From Dehalococcoidia bacterium (GTDB lineage: Bacteria > Chloroflexota > Dehalococcoidia > Dehalococcoidales > W498): a stretch of DNA of 48,423 nt. The notes under the pieces were generated by a model, which was not told the origin of the DNA, searched no databases, and saw nothing but the letters and a program-made list of their open reading frames with translations. Numbering within the stretch: the stretch's first letter is position 1; each line of letters starts with the position of its first letter. Below are positions 8,407-16,776 of this stretch, piece after piece. A program made the position numbers and the translations under genes. The DNA is taken from contig DUEE01000007.1 of NCBI GenBank assembly GCA_011170285.1, positions 134,318 to 182,740 on the forward strand, given 5' to 3'.

Positions 8407-8468
8407 GGGTTGGAAGTAAGTTTACCTGTATCAGGACTAGATTGCAAGCTGGATGATGTAACCATTTC

Positions 8469-8513
8469 ATCACCAAACTCTACGAACTCCAAAAGAAGGT
8501 GAGGGAGGGGTAG
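8469..8513 (+). pseudogene. Fossil copy of the mutS 3' end
   Basis: This 45-bp stretch matches the last 14 codons plus stop of mutS (6360-6404) in 38 of 45 positions without gaps and still reads ITKLYELQKKVREG followed by TAG (mutS: IIKLYELQKKAREG, TGA). The changes include silent ones. Weaker similarity may extend upstream (AAGCTGGA at 8445-8452). It has no start codon and is not expressible as a gene. Confidence 0.75.
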
Positions 8514-8527
8514 ATAGTTACAAAATA

Positions 8528-8556
8528 TTGACAATAGTTTAGTTGCGTGGTATATG
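8528..8556 (+). promoter_or_regulatory. Candidate sigma-70-type promoter for the small membrane protein gene
   Basis: TTGACA (8528-8533) and TATATG (8551-8556) are separated by 17 bp. Transcription would start about 90 bp before the ATG at 8657. The long leader shows no recognised riboswitch. Confidence 0.45.
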
Positions 8557-8656
8557 TCTAGCATAGCTATCCAAGTTTATTGCACTGAAGTCCGAGTTGC
8601 CCTATAATCAATTAGATATGCCAGAATATCTATAGTAAAGACAAGAGACGGGGAAA

Positions 8657-8878
8657 ATGAAATTTAGGCGTAAAAATAGAGAAGACAAACTTTATGAGCA
8701 ATGGGTAGAACATGGCGACCTCCCGGCCGAGACTAGCCCACAAAGGGAGGGTCCTGAAGAGGGGCCGGTGAGCAAAGGGGAAAATAAACGAGTCTCTCCT
8801 GTAGTATACATATCGATCGGAGCTGGTATACTTGTATGGGGTATATGTTTAGTTCTTCTCTTTATGGAATCGTGCTAA
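8657..8878 (+). CDS. Small single-span membrane protein
   Basis: 73 residues. ATG follows GACGGGGAAA, an acceptable ribosome-binding site. A charged N-terminal half (MKFRRKNREDKLYEQWVEHG, then acidic and Pro-rich) is followed by one membrane helix VVYISIGAGILVWGICLVLL (about 49-68) and a short tail MESC. The positive N-terminus and short C-terminus suggest a cytoplasmic head. No family recognised. It lies just downstream of the mutS fossil and upstream of the DRTGG-type ATPase. Confidence 0.6.
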   Translation: MKFRRKNREDKLYEQWVEHGDLPAETSPQREGPEEGPVSKGENKRVSPVVYISIGAGILVWGICLVLLFMESC

Positions 8879-8973
8879 TAGCTTCCAGCTAGCATATTCT
8901 CTTTACCAATGACCGGTAAGGGATTATAATAACTAGCGTATTTAACTTTTCAAAAAGTAGTTAGAGGTGTAAT

Positions 8974-9966
8974 TTGGTTGCTTTATATGTAATCTCTTCC
9001 GAAAGAGCGGTGGGTAAGACGGCAATTTGTGCCAGTATAGGTAATCATTTAATGAGAGATGGTAAGAAAGTAGGTTTTTTCAAACCGATTACTCATGATG
9101 AAGGCACTGACAGCGATGCCGTATTTATGAAGCATGTTTTTTCTTTAGACGAGTCTGTAGACTGTCTCTGCCCGGTTATTGGTAACCAGGATAAGTTAGT
9201 TAATAGCATTAAGGAAGCCTATGTCAAAGTTTCCCCGGGAAAAGATGTGGTTATTATTGAGGGCATTAGTGAGCAGAGTCAGGCTTATTACCAAATAGCA
9301 AAAGCCCTGGATGCCAGAGTGATTATCGTAGAAGATTATTCTAAAGACTTACCGACAGCAAAGAGTAGCTATAAGGATTTTGGGGAATATTTATTGGGTG
9401 TCGTATTGAATAAGGTACCAATAAGCCGACTAGACTATGTGCATAATGAGTTGTCCTCCCAATTTGGCGAGGCAGGAGTAAATATATTAGGGGTGTTTCC
9501 TGAGGATAGAGCTCTATTTAGTCTAACTGTAGGTGAACTGGCTGAGTATATCCAAGGAGAAATACTGAACTCCACCGAGAAATCAATAGAGATAGTGGAA
9601 AATTTAATGCTTGGAGCAATGTGCGTTGACCCCGGTCCTCAATATTTTAGTCGTAAAGCTAACAAGGCAGTAGTGGTCAGGGGTGAACGCCCGGATATGC
9701 AACTGGCAGCTTTAGAGACCTCAATAAGGTGTCTTGTTCTCAGTGGCGATGCAGCGCCAATCCCGGCTGTTCTCTATAGGGCTGAGGATAAAAGCATTCC
9801 CATTATTTTAACCAGGGGTGATACTATTGCCACAGTGACCAGTATTGAGGACGCCCTGGGTAAGACCAGATTTAATCAGGAGAAGAAGCTACCAAAGCTT
9901 ACTGAAATTATGGAACAACACTTCAATTTTCAAGCTCTATATCAAGGGCTGGGCTTAGCCGATTAG
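8974..9966 (+). CDS. BioD-like P-loop protein with C-terminal DRTGG domain
   Basis: 330 residues. TTG start with GAGGTG six bases upstream. The N-terminal third is a dethiobiotin synthetase-like P-loop fold (SSERAVGKTAICASIG, residues about 7-22; FFKPI; VVIIEGISE). The C-terminal part from about 210 is a DRTGG-type domain (EIVENLMLGAMCVDPGPQYF and VVVRGERPDMQLAALET). The same two domains make the N-terminal half of long phosphotransacetylases, where they act in regulation, and here they stand alone. The first Walker A Gly is Ser. No acetate-metabolism gene is adjacent, so role and ligand are unknown. Confidence 0.8.
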   Translation: MVALYVISSERAVGKTAICASIGNHLMRDGKKVGFFKPITHDEGTDSDAVFMKHVFSLDESVDCLCPVIGNQDKLVNSIKEAYVKVSPGKDVVIIEGISEQSQAYYQIAKALDARVIIVEDYSKDLPTAKSSYKDFGEYLLGVVLNKVPISRLDYVHNELSSQFGEAGVNILGVFPEDRALFSLTVGELAEYIQGEILNSTEKSIEIVENLMLGAMCVDPGPQYFSRKANKAVVVRGERPDMQLAALETSIRCLVLSGDAAPIPAVLYRAEDKSIPIILTRGDTIATVTSIEDALGKTRFNQEKKLPKLTEIMEQHFNFQALYQGLGLAD

Positions 9967-10174
9967 ACAAGACAATTCACCAGTGGCGAAGAAGACTCAT
10001 AATAGATAACGAACAACTATATATTTTTCGTGGCCAGGATAGCTTAACCCTCTTTCTAAAATCATAGTTATTTCCTACTCTTCTTTGAATAAGGGGAGAA
10101 CTTATACACACAAACTACCACTCTAATTCAGCAAAGGTATACCTCTTAAGCAACATAACCTACTCCCGCATTCT

Positions 10175-11002
10175 CTATATCGGAAGGTGCAGCCAGTCGA
10201 AGACGCCAATCATCTTAAGACCCATGTAGAACATCAAGGCAATGAAAATCCACCTGAGATGCTTTGCTGGAAGCATATGTGCTGTCCTAGCCCCGACCTG
10301 TGCCATGGCAACACTGGTAACAGCTAAAGCCAGCCAAGACCAGATGTGGACATAGCCAATATGAGGAGAGGGAATACCAGAAACGCTGAGACCATTTACC
10401 ATATACCCTATTGCGCCGGCGGGGCTGGTGAACATCATCATTGCTGTCGAAGTGCCAACGGCATGGTGCATCTTAAATCTCAGTGCCATGATCATAACTG
10501 GAACCATTATTATACCGCCACCTATGCCAATCATGCCGCTCACGATACCGAGGGGAAATCCCCAGGCAACCCAGAGCCAAGGATTGTCACTGGGCTCCTC
10601 GGTAACGGTAGGCGGCCTAGCAGTGAGCATCCTAATACCACCAGCAATAACCACCCCACCAAAAGCGATTTTAAGCACCTGTCCACTGAGAAATTGTGAT
10701 GTTATCGTTGAGCCTAGGAGTGCCCCCGCCGCCCCGCTAATACCCAGAACAATACCGGCTCTCCACCAAACAGACTTTTTCCGGCTATGCGCCCAGGAGC
10801 TACTCATAGCTGTGGGTAATACCACCAGTAGATTAGTCCCAAAAGCGAGCTTTATAGCCAGGTCTAGAGGCATGCCCATTGCTCCAAATACCCATACCGT
10901 CACCGGAACCATAATAAAGCATCCACCAACACCAAGTAGCCCGCTGGCAAATCCAACCCCCACCCCTGTACCCAAAAGAGCAATAATGTATCCTAGCTCC
11001 AT
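10175..11002 (-). CDS. TauE/SafE family sulfite/organosulfonate exporter-like permease
   Basis: 275 residues with about eight hydrophobic segments and the family's internal duplication: each half opens with a glycine-rich helix (GVGFASGLLGVGGCFIMVP at about 14-32 and GIVSGMIGIGGGIIMVP at about 152-168). ATG is preceded by GAGAGGAGAGGAAG. It is a cytoplasmic-membrane anion permease. The ArsR-type repressor gene lies 85 bp upstream on the same strand, as often seen for sulfur- or metalloid-linked permeases. Substrate (sulfite, thiosulfate, sulfonate) cannot be read from sequence. Confidence 0.9.
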   Translation of the reverse strand: MELGYIIALLGTGVGVGFASGLLGVGGCFIMVPVTVWVFGAMGMPLDLAIKLAFGTNLLVVLPTAMSSSWAHSRKKSVWWRAGIVLGISGAAGALLGSTITSQFLSGQVLKIAFGGVVIAGGIRMLTARPPTVTEEPSDNPWLWVAWGFPLGIVSGMIGIGGGIIMVPVMIMALRFKMHHAVGTSTAMMMFTSPAGAIGYMVNGLSVSGIPSPHIGYVHIWSWLALAVTSVAMAQVGARTAHMLPAKHLRWIFIALMFYMGLKMIGVFDWLHLPI

Positions 11003-11087
11003 TTCTTCCTCTCCTCTCGCTATTTATGTTACCCTGTCTTTTTGAGCAGAAAATAAAAGTAATTAATATCGTATAAAAGACCAACCT

Positions 11088-11438
11088 TCAGTGGTTGACT
11101 CTGCTTGGTCCCACTCTGACCGCTGTCTTTAGACGCTCCAGGTCAAGAGCCACTACCTGGTTGCCTTCTAGTGCTTTTCGGATAGCCTTGACCATGTCGG
11201 AGAGGTATTCCTGCATTCCCTCCTTGTCCACAGAATAAACTATCCAGGCTCCGTCTCTCCTTGCTCTCAACAAACCAGCCTCCCGAAGAATACCAAGATT
11301 ACGCGAAGCTCGAGACTGAGAGATATCCAGAGCTTGCATAATCTCACAGACACAGCATTCCTTTTCCAGGAGAACTCTAAGAATCCTGAGCCTAGTTTCA
11401 TCAGAGAGAGCATTCATAGTTTTAGTCAAGTTCCGCAT
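11088..11438 (-). CDS. ArsR/SmtB-family transcriptional regulator
   Basis: 116 residues from the ATG at 11438, chosen because AAAGGAAG lies just upstream. The open frame continues further but into the uvrD promoter region. It is a winged helix-turn-helix: MNALSDETRLRILRVLLEKE, then recognition helix SQSRASRNLGILREAGLLRA and wing RRDGAWIVYSV. ECCVCE at residues 28-33 is the Cys-x-Cys position that binds As(III)/Sb(III) in ArsR and can act as a thiol sensor. It faces uvrD and is co-directional with the TauE/SafE permease, which it probably controls. Confidence 0.88.
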   Translation of the reverse strand: MRNLTKTMNALSDETRLRILRVLLEKECCVCEIMQALDISQSRASRNLGILREAGLLRARRDGAWIVYSVDKEGMQEYLSDMVKAIRKALEGNQVVALDLERLKTAVRVGPSRVNH

Positions 11439-11462
11439 GGCTTCCTTTAAGGCTATAACTAA

Positions 11463-11474
11463 ATATGCGCATAT
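11463..11474. promoter_or_regulatory. Palindrome ATATGCGCATAT, candidate ArsR-type operator
   Basis: A 12-bp perfect palindrome 24 bp upstream of the regulator start, in the gap between the divergent regulator and uvrD genes. ArsR-family dimers bind short AT-flanked inverted repeats, so autoregulation is likely. This is inference from position and symmetry. Confidence 0.45.
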
Positions 11475-11553
11475 ACTCATATAATTATACGATTTTCCCC
11501 CATTGCCTATCAATATGTCTTGGACTTTGAACTCATCTTCAGGAGCGTTTATA

Positions 11554-13746
11554 ATGAGCTTGATGGATATTCTGGCTGAGCTTAATCCGGCGCAGAGGGA
11601 AGCGGTAGAGGCGATTAGTGGACCGGTGCTGATTCTAGCCGGTCCAGGTAGTGGCAAGACCAGGGTTATTGCTCATCGAGTGGCTTACCTCATTAAAGTT
11701 TGCGGAGTTAACCCTCGCCGCATTATGGCAGTTACCTTCACTAATAAAGCCGCCAGGGAAATGGAGGAAAGGCTTCACCGGCTGGTCAGCGGCTCAGTGA
11801 GAGAGCTAACTCTAGGCACCTTTCATGCCATTTGCGCTCGTTTTCTGCGTATGGATGGCAATGCTATAGGTGTTAACTCTCACTTTGTCATTTATGATAG
11901 GGAAGACCAGACGAGCCTGATAAAGCGAGGCATCCAGGAAGTAGGTCTTGACCCCAAACAATATGCCCCTCAGGCTATAGCCTCGGCCATTACTTCAGCT
12001 AAGAGCCACCTGTTAACCCCCCAGGATTATGATCAGCGTAGCCGTAGCTATTTTGATGAGGTGGTGGCGCGGGTTTACGAGCGATATCAGCAGCTACTGG
12101 GTGAAAGTAATGCCCTGGACTTTGACGATTTATTAATGAAAGTAATACAGCTATTCAGAAACAGCCCCGATATTTTGTCCAGATACCAAGAAAGATATTT
12201 GCATGTCCAGGTAGATGAGTTTCAGGACACTAACCAGGTCCAGTATGAACTAATAAAGCAGCTATCAGGAAAGTATCGCAATATATGTGTCGTTGGTGAC
12301 CCCGACCAGTCAATCTACTCCTGGCGGTTTGCCGACCTGCGTAACATCCTCAGCTTTGAGAAGAATTATCCCGAGGCTAAGGTTGTGTTGCTGGAGCAGA
12401 ACTATCGGTCGACCAAGATGATCCTGGACACGGCGTCTCATATAATCTCATCCAATCAGCAGCGTAAGCCCAAGGATTTGTGGACAAATAATGAGAAGGG
12501 TGAACTGACTACGGTGGTTGAAACATATAGTGAGCAGGAAGAAGCCCGGTTCGTGGTTAGTGAGGTAGAGCACCTAGTAGGTCAGGGGAGGGTTAAACTA
12601 GGTGACTGTGCTGTAATGTATCGCACCAATGCCCAGTCAAGAACCCTTGAAGAGGCTTTTATTCGCTATGGGACACCCTATAAGCTGGTGGCTGGCACCC
12701 GTTTCTATGAGAGGCGGGAGATTAAGGATATTGTTGCCTACCTCAGGCTTATCCAGAACCCTTATGACAGTGTTAGCCTGTTAAGAATAATCAATGTCCC
12801 TCAGCGAGGAATTGGGCAGCAAACCCTAGCCAAACTATCTAGCTGGGCAAAGTCTATGGGTGTCCCAGAATATGAGTCGTTAAAACTTAAAACTAATCCA
12901 GAGGGGAATGAGGGTCATCAGCATCCATTTAGCCCTCATATCGCCAAGGTGCTAGTTTATTTTGAAAACATGATAGAAGAACTTGTGGCTCGCAGTCGGG
13001 AGCTAAATCTGGTTGATTTATTTGATTTGATTATCGAGCGCTCTGGTTATAAGGAATATATATTAAGTGGGGTAGACGGGGAGGAGCGGTGGGACAATAT
13101 TCTTGAGCTTCGTACCGTAGCCCAAGAGTATAGTGATTTGCCGCCACCAGAGAGTTTAGCCGCCTTTTTAGAAGGGGTAACTCTAGTATCAGATGTGGAT
13201 GGGCTTAATGAAGGTGTTGATACAGTAACCCTGATTACCCTGCATCAGGCTAAGGGTCTGGAATTTCCGGTGGTGTTTATGGTGGGTATGGAAGATGGTA
13301 TCCTACCCCATTTTAAGTCATTTGATGACCCGGCACAGATGGAAGAGGAGAGGCGGCTGTGCTATGTCGGTATAACCAGAGCCAAGCACAGAGTATATCT
13401 GGTTCGTGCCTTTCGCCGTAGCCTGATGGGCAGCAGTACGGTAAATAGACCATCCCGTTTCTTAGACGATATACCATCCTATTTGATAACAGGCGGTGGC
13501 TTGTGGCAAGGGGAAGATAGCCTAATAGCTGAGGCAATGTATTCCTGGAATAAAGCTTATTTGCCTAATGTTACCGCTCCAGAACTAAAGGCTGGCGATC
13601 ATGTCCACCATGCCCAATTTGGCGATGGGGTAGTGGTAAGTTGTCAGCCGGTAAAGGATGATAACGAGATAGTAGTTGCTTTTAGTAGTGGGATAGGAGT
13701 GAAGAAGCTACTACTTAGTTTTACCGATTTGGAGAAGGTGGAATAA
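11554..13746 (+). CDS. pcrA: UvrD/PcrA/Rep-type 3'-5' DNA helicase
   Basis: 730 residues from the ATG at 11554, which has AGGAG eight bases upstream (earlier in-frame ATGs lack a site). Superfamily 1A motifs are in order: LNPAQREAVE (Q motif), Walker A AGPGSGKTR (about 28-36), TFTNKAAREMEER (Ia), VDEFQDTN (II), VVGDPDQSIYSWRFAD (III), LEQNYRST (IV), TLHQAKGLEFPVVF (V) and LCYVGITRAKHRVYL (VI). The C-terminal tail GDHVHHAQFGDGVVVSC is the PcrA-type Tudor-like domain that contacts RNA polymerase. It unwinds DNA in repair and clears replication conflicts. mutL starts 60 bp downstream from its own promoter. Confidence 0.94.
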   Translation: MSLMDILAELNPAQREAVEAISGPVLILAGPGSGKTRVIAHRVAYLIKVCGVNPRRIMAVTFTNKAAREMEERLHRLVSGSVRELTLGTFHAICARFLRMDGNAIGVNSHFVIYDREDQTSLIKRGIQEVGLDPKQYAPQAIASAITSAKSHLLTPQDYDQRSRSYFDEVVARVYERYQQLLGESNALDFDDLLMKVIQLFRNSPDILSRYQERYLHVQVDEFQDTNQVQYELIKQLSGKYRNICVVGDPDQSIYSWRFADLRNILSFEKNYPEAKVVLLEQNYRSTKMILDTASHIISSNQQRKPKDLWTNNEKGELTTVVETYSEQEEARFVVSEVEHLVGQGRVKLGDCAVMYRTNAQSRTLEEAFIRYGTPYKLVAGTRFYERREIKDIVAYLRLIQNPYDSVSLLRIINVPQRGIGQQTLAKLSSWAKSMGVPEYESLKLKTNPEGNEGHQHPFSPHIAKVLVYFENMIEELVARSRELNLVDLFDLIIERSGYKEYILSGVDGEERWDNILELRTVAQEYSDLPPPESLAAFLEGVTLVSDVDGLNEGVDTVTLITLHQAKGLEFPVVFMVGMEDGILPHFKSFDDPAQMEEERRLCYVGITRAKHRVYLVRAFRRSLMGSSTVNRPSRFLDDIPSYLITGGGLWQGEDSLIAEAMYSWNKAYLPNVTAPELKAGDHVHHAQFGDGVVVSCQPVKDDNEIVVAFSSGIGVKKLLLSFTDLEKVE

Positions 13747-13760
13747 TTTGAGAAAAACCC

Positions 13761-13789
13761 TTGACAATATACACGGAACCGTGTATAGT
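13761..13789 (+). promoter_or_regulatory. mutL promoter with an overlapping 20-bp operator
   Basis: TTGACA (13761-13766), 17-bp spacer, TATAGT (13784-13789) is close to a consensus promoter. The spacer and -10 box are covered by an inverted repeat with 9-bp perfect arms, TATACACGG-AA-CCGTGTATA (13768-13787). Such placement normally means repression by a dimeric protein occluding RNA polymerase. The repeat does not match the LexA boxes I know for Gram-positive bacteria or E. coli; a TetR-like regulator is one possibility. Confidence 0.7.
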
Positions 13790-13806
13790 TATTATTAAGG
13801 TTTGAT

Positions 13807-15507
13807 ATGCCGATTAAAGTTTTAGATTCCCAGGTAGTATCCCGGATTGCGGCTGGTGAGGTGGTAGAGAGACCAGCCTCAGTGGTGAAGGAACTGGTGG
13901 AAAATTCATTAGATGCTGGCTCAAGCCAGATTTCGGTTGAGATTAGGGGTGGTGGAGTGAGTTTGATTAGGGTAACCGATAATGGAATTGGCATTCCGGC
14001 TACAGAGGTTGAGCTTGCCTTTGACCGCTATGCTACCAGCAAGATAGGTAGTGTTGATGATCTGGAGTCTATTTCCAGCCTTGGCTTTCGGGGAGAGGCG
14101 CTACCCAGTATAGCAACCGTAGCTGAAGTAGACATTGTTACTCGGGCGGGTGGTGAGTCGGTAGGCACCTACCTCAGTGTGAAGGATAGCTCTATAGCTA
14201 ATAGGGGAAGCCAAGGGCGGTCTCAGGGAGCCACTGTTACCGTGCGAAATTTATTCCGCAAAGTGCCAGTAAGATTGAAATTTCTCAAGTCGCTGGCTAC
14301 TGAAAATAGTCATATAGCTAATATAGTAACTCAATATGCCCTTGCCTTCCCCGAGGTTAAATTCAACTTGGTCATTGACGGAAGACAAACGCTAAGAACT
14401 CCAGGCAATGGTCAACTAATAGACAGTGTGATTGAGATTTATGGCGTTGAAGTGGTCAAGAATATGCTGGAGATTAAGAACAAAGGCTGGGAAAGCGGGC
14501 CTGTAGCTTCACCGCCCCAGGTAACGGGCATGATAAGCTCACCAGCAGTAAGCCGCTCCGGTCGAGACCACCTCAGCTTATTTGTTAATCGTCGCTGGAT
14601 AAGTAGTCGCCTGCTGGCTTGGGCGGTAGAGGAGGCTTACCACGGGCTTTTGATGCTGGGAAGGCACCCTATTGCTATTATCAATATCTCACTGCCGACT
14701 AAAGAGGTAGATGTTAATATTCACCCCACCAAGACAGAGGTTAAATTTGTCTATGAACGCGCCGTTTTTAGTGCTGTCCAGAGGGCAGCCCGGCAGGCTT
14801 TAATTGAGCTAATGCCGGTGCCTAAGATTGAGGAGGTAGCCACAACATATGTATCACCACCAAGGCAAGCGTTGTGGACATCAACCGAGATTGATGCCAC
14901 CTTGCCATTAGTGTCTACCGAGACTCCAGCCGTAGCTCTGCCCATTCTGAGGGTATTGGGGCAGCTAGCTAACAGCTATATTATTGCTGAAGGTCCTGAC
15001 GGATTGTATCTTATTGACCAGCATGCCGCCCATGAGCGTATCCTCTTTGACAAGATTAAATACCAGGGGACACGGCAAGAAATAGAGGTTCAAGGTCTAC
15101 TTGAACCAGTAACTTTTGAGGTTAATCCTAAAGAGGAGGAGGCTTTGAAATTACATTACGAAGACCTGGCTGAGTTTGGCTTTTCTATTGAGCCCTTTGG
15201 AGATAGAACTTATTTGGTTCGGGCGGTACCACTTTTACTTCATAACAAGGACTGGACAGGAACAGTGAGGGAATTATTAGCTTCTTTATCGGGAGGAGAT
15301 AAAAGCAATTGGTGGGAAACTATAGCCAAATCTATTGCCTGCCACAGTGCAGTGAGGGCAGGGCAAACATTAACTGATGACGAAATACGTGAACTTATCC
15401 GGCAACTGGAGCAAACGTCTATTCCCAATACCTGCCCCCACGGTAGACCGACAATGATTTGCATCAGCTCAGGGCAGTTGAGAAGGGAATTTGGCAGAAC
15501 TGCTTAA
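13807..15507 (+). CDS. mutL: DNA mismatch repair protein MutL
   Basis: 566 residues. The N-terminal GHKL ATPase has ENSLDAGSSQISVEI, DNGIGI, TSKIGSVDDLESISSLGFRG and GEALPSIA (residues about 32-100). The transducer domain has HPTKTEVKF. The C-terminal dimerisation domain carries the endonuclease marks DQHAAHERILFD (about 404-415), ACHSAVRAG and CPHGRPT (about 543), as expected where no MutH exists; the last acidic residue of the first motif is Asp rather than Glu. It nicks DNA after MutS recognition. It is transcribed from its own operator-covered promoter, and its last 4 bp overlap the convergent pyrE. Confidence 0.96.
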   Translation: MPIKVLDSQVVSRIAAGEVVERPASVVKELVENSLDAGSSQISVEIRGGGVSLIRVTDNGIGIPATEVELAFDRYATSKIGSVDDLESISSLGFRGEALPSIATVAEVDIVTRAGGESVGTYLSVKDSSIANRGSQGRSQGATVTVRNLFRKVPVRLKFLKSLATENSHIANIVTQYALAFPEVKFNLVIDGRQTLRTPGNGQLIDSVIEIYGVEVVKNMLEIKNKGWESGPVASPPQVTGMISSPAVSRSGRDHLSLFVNRRWISSRLLAWAVEEAYHGLLMLGRHPIAIINISLPTKEVDVNIHPTKTEVKFVYERAVFSAVQRAARQALIELMPVPKIEEVATTYVSPPRQALWTSTEIDATLPLVSTETPAVALPILRVLGQLANSYIIAEGPDGLYLIDQHAAHERILFDKIKYQGTRQEIEVQGLLEPVTFEVNPKEEEALKLHYEDLAEFGFSIEPFGDRTYLVRAVPLLLHNKDWTGTVRELLASLSGGDKSNWWETIAKSIACHSAVRAGQTLTDDEIRELIRQLEQTSIPNTCPHGRPTMICISSGQLRREFGRTA

Positions 15508-16082
15508 TCTGGTGGACTTTGGCTGCTACCTGGTTTGACTAACGGGATTTGGGCGGCACACAAAGGACAATCCGGTGGGCTATAAGTTGGAGTTAGGACA
15601 CGATGACAGCTAAAAAGGGGAACGCCAAATTCAAGCTCTTGCTCAGAGCGATCAACCAATACCCCTATCCCCACTACTATCCCGCCTTGCTTGGTTACTG
15701 CCGCCATAACTTCGCCAATGGAGTTACCTGAAGTAAGGATATCATCGACGATGAGAACTCGTTCACCAGGGCTAATGCTGAAACCTCGCTTAAAAGCCCT
15801 TTCTGTATTACCTTCCTTTTCAGCAAAGATGCCACGTACTCCTAACTGCCTAGCTACCTCAAAAGCAAGGATGATACCACCAGTAGTTGGTCCAGCTACA
15901 ACCTGAATTCCTTGCTTCTGGAAGTGAGTAGTAATAATGTGGCAAAGCTGCTCAGTATAGCTAGGGAATTGTAAAACTTGAAACTTCTCCCAATAGGTAG
16001 GGGAATGCACCCCGGAGGCAAGCAGAAAGTGTCCCTTGAGTATAGCTCCTGCTTTTTGAAAGATTTCCTCTACACTTTCCAT
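15504..16082 (-). CDS. pyrE: Orotate phosphoribosyltransferase
   Basis: 192 residues from the ATG at 16082. The longer frame begins at a TTG that is itself part of the ribosome-binding site TTGAGGAGG, so the shorter start is preferred. Family marks: FLLASGVHSP near the N-terminus, VAGPTTGGI, EKEGNTERAFKRGF (flexible catalytic loop) and the PRPP-binding VLIVDDILTSGNS. It makes OMP from orotate and PRPP in pyrimidine synthesis. The C-terminal CPLCAAQIP adds a small Cys pair. It follows lepB by 25 bp on the same strand. No other pyr genes are nearby. Confidence 0.93.
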   Translation of the reverse strand: MESVEEIFQKAGAILKGHFLLASGVHSPTYWEKFQVLQFPSYTEQLCHIITTHFQKQGIQVVAGPTTGGIILAFEVARQLGVRGIFAEKEGNTERAFKRGFSISPGERVLIVDDILTSGNSIGEVMAAVTKQGGIVVGIGVLVDRSEQELEFGVPLFSCHRVLTPTYSPPDCPLCAAQIPLVKPGSSQSPPD

Positions 16083-16107
16083 CAACCTCGCCCTCCTCAA
16101 TCTACCC

Positions 16108-16653
16108 CTAATAGCTGGCTAATTGCTCCTGTAAGGAATAGTTAGGCGCCAATCCCCAAGTACTCGGCGGCCAGATTGATAACCAGGCTTTACCAATTAT
16201 GTTTTCACGTGGCACTGTCCAGCCATTATGAGAATCATCAGCATTAGGGCGATTGTCACCAAGGACAAAATATTCGTTCTCTGGAACTTCATACTTGGGG
16301 ACAGTATACTTGGCAGGGTTTTCAACATAAGGTTCATATAGTGGCGAACCATCAATATAAACTGCTCCTCCTGTTATCTCTATAGTATCATTAGGTAAAC
16401 CAATGATACGCTTAATATAAGGGGGTGTGTTTTTGGGTTTATGAGGTGGATGAAATACAATTATATCGCCTCGCTCAGGCTCATGAAAATAATAAACGAC
16501 CTTACTTATTAATAGTCGTTGTCCTTCTTGTTGGAGGGTAGGCTCCATGCAAGAACCTACAATGGGGCAACTCTGTACTGTGGTTTGTAGCAGTAAGAAA
16601 ATTACTATAGCCATCACAAAGATTGCTATAGTCTCACGAAGATAAGCCCTCAT
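16108..16653 (-). CDS. lepB: Signal peptidase I with cysteine at the nucleophile position
   Basis: 181 residues, Gram-positive-type length. GGAAGGAAG lies just upstream of the ATG. One N-terminal anchor (IAIFVMAIVIFLLLQTTVQ, about 9-27) precedes box B, which reads VGSCMEPTL: the catalytic Ser of the usual G-x-S-M-x-P-T pattern is Cys35 (codon TGC). Box D keeps the general-base Lys (YIKRIIGLPNDTIEI) and box E reads VLGDNRPNADDSHNGW. It cleaves signal peptides at the outer face of the membrane. Ser34 immediately before Cys35 might substitute, but by alignment it is one position off. The family assignment is secure; the nucleophile change is the oddity. Confidence 0.93.
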   Translation of the reverse strand: MRAYLRETIAIFVMAIVIFLLLQTTVQSCPIVGSCMEPTLQQEGQRLLISKVVYYFHEPERGDIIVFHPPHKPKNTPPYIKRIIGLPNDTIEITGGAVYIDGSPLYEPYVENPAKYTVPKYEVPENEYFVLGDNRPNADDSHNGWTVPRENIIGKAWLSIWPPSTWGLAPNYSLQEQLASY

Positions 16654-16737
16654 TTGATACTTCCTTCCTAATCACCATTATACCTTATCAGTCTTCGTTC
16701 GGCTAGTATTTGCCGTGCCTATCAACTATGGGTTGTG

Positions 16738-16767
16738 TTGCACTTTTTCAAAAGTAGGTGCTAGAAT
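16738..16767 (+). promoter_or_regulatory. Candidate ribD promoter giving a nearly leaderless mRNA
   Basis: TTGCAC (16738-16743) and TAGAAT (16762-16767) are 18 bp apart. The predicted start of transcription falls within a few bases of the ATG at 16777, leaving no room for an FMN riboswitch or a ribosome-binding site. Confidence 0.5.
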
Positions 16768-16776
16768 GACCACAGT

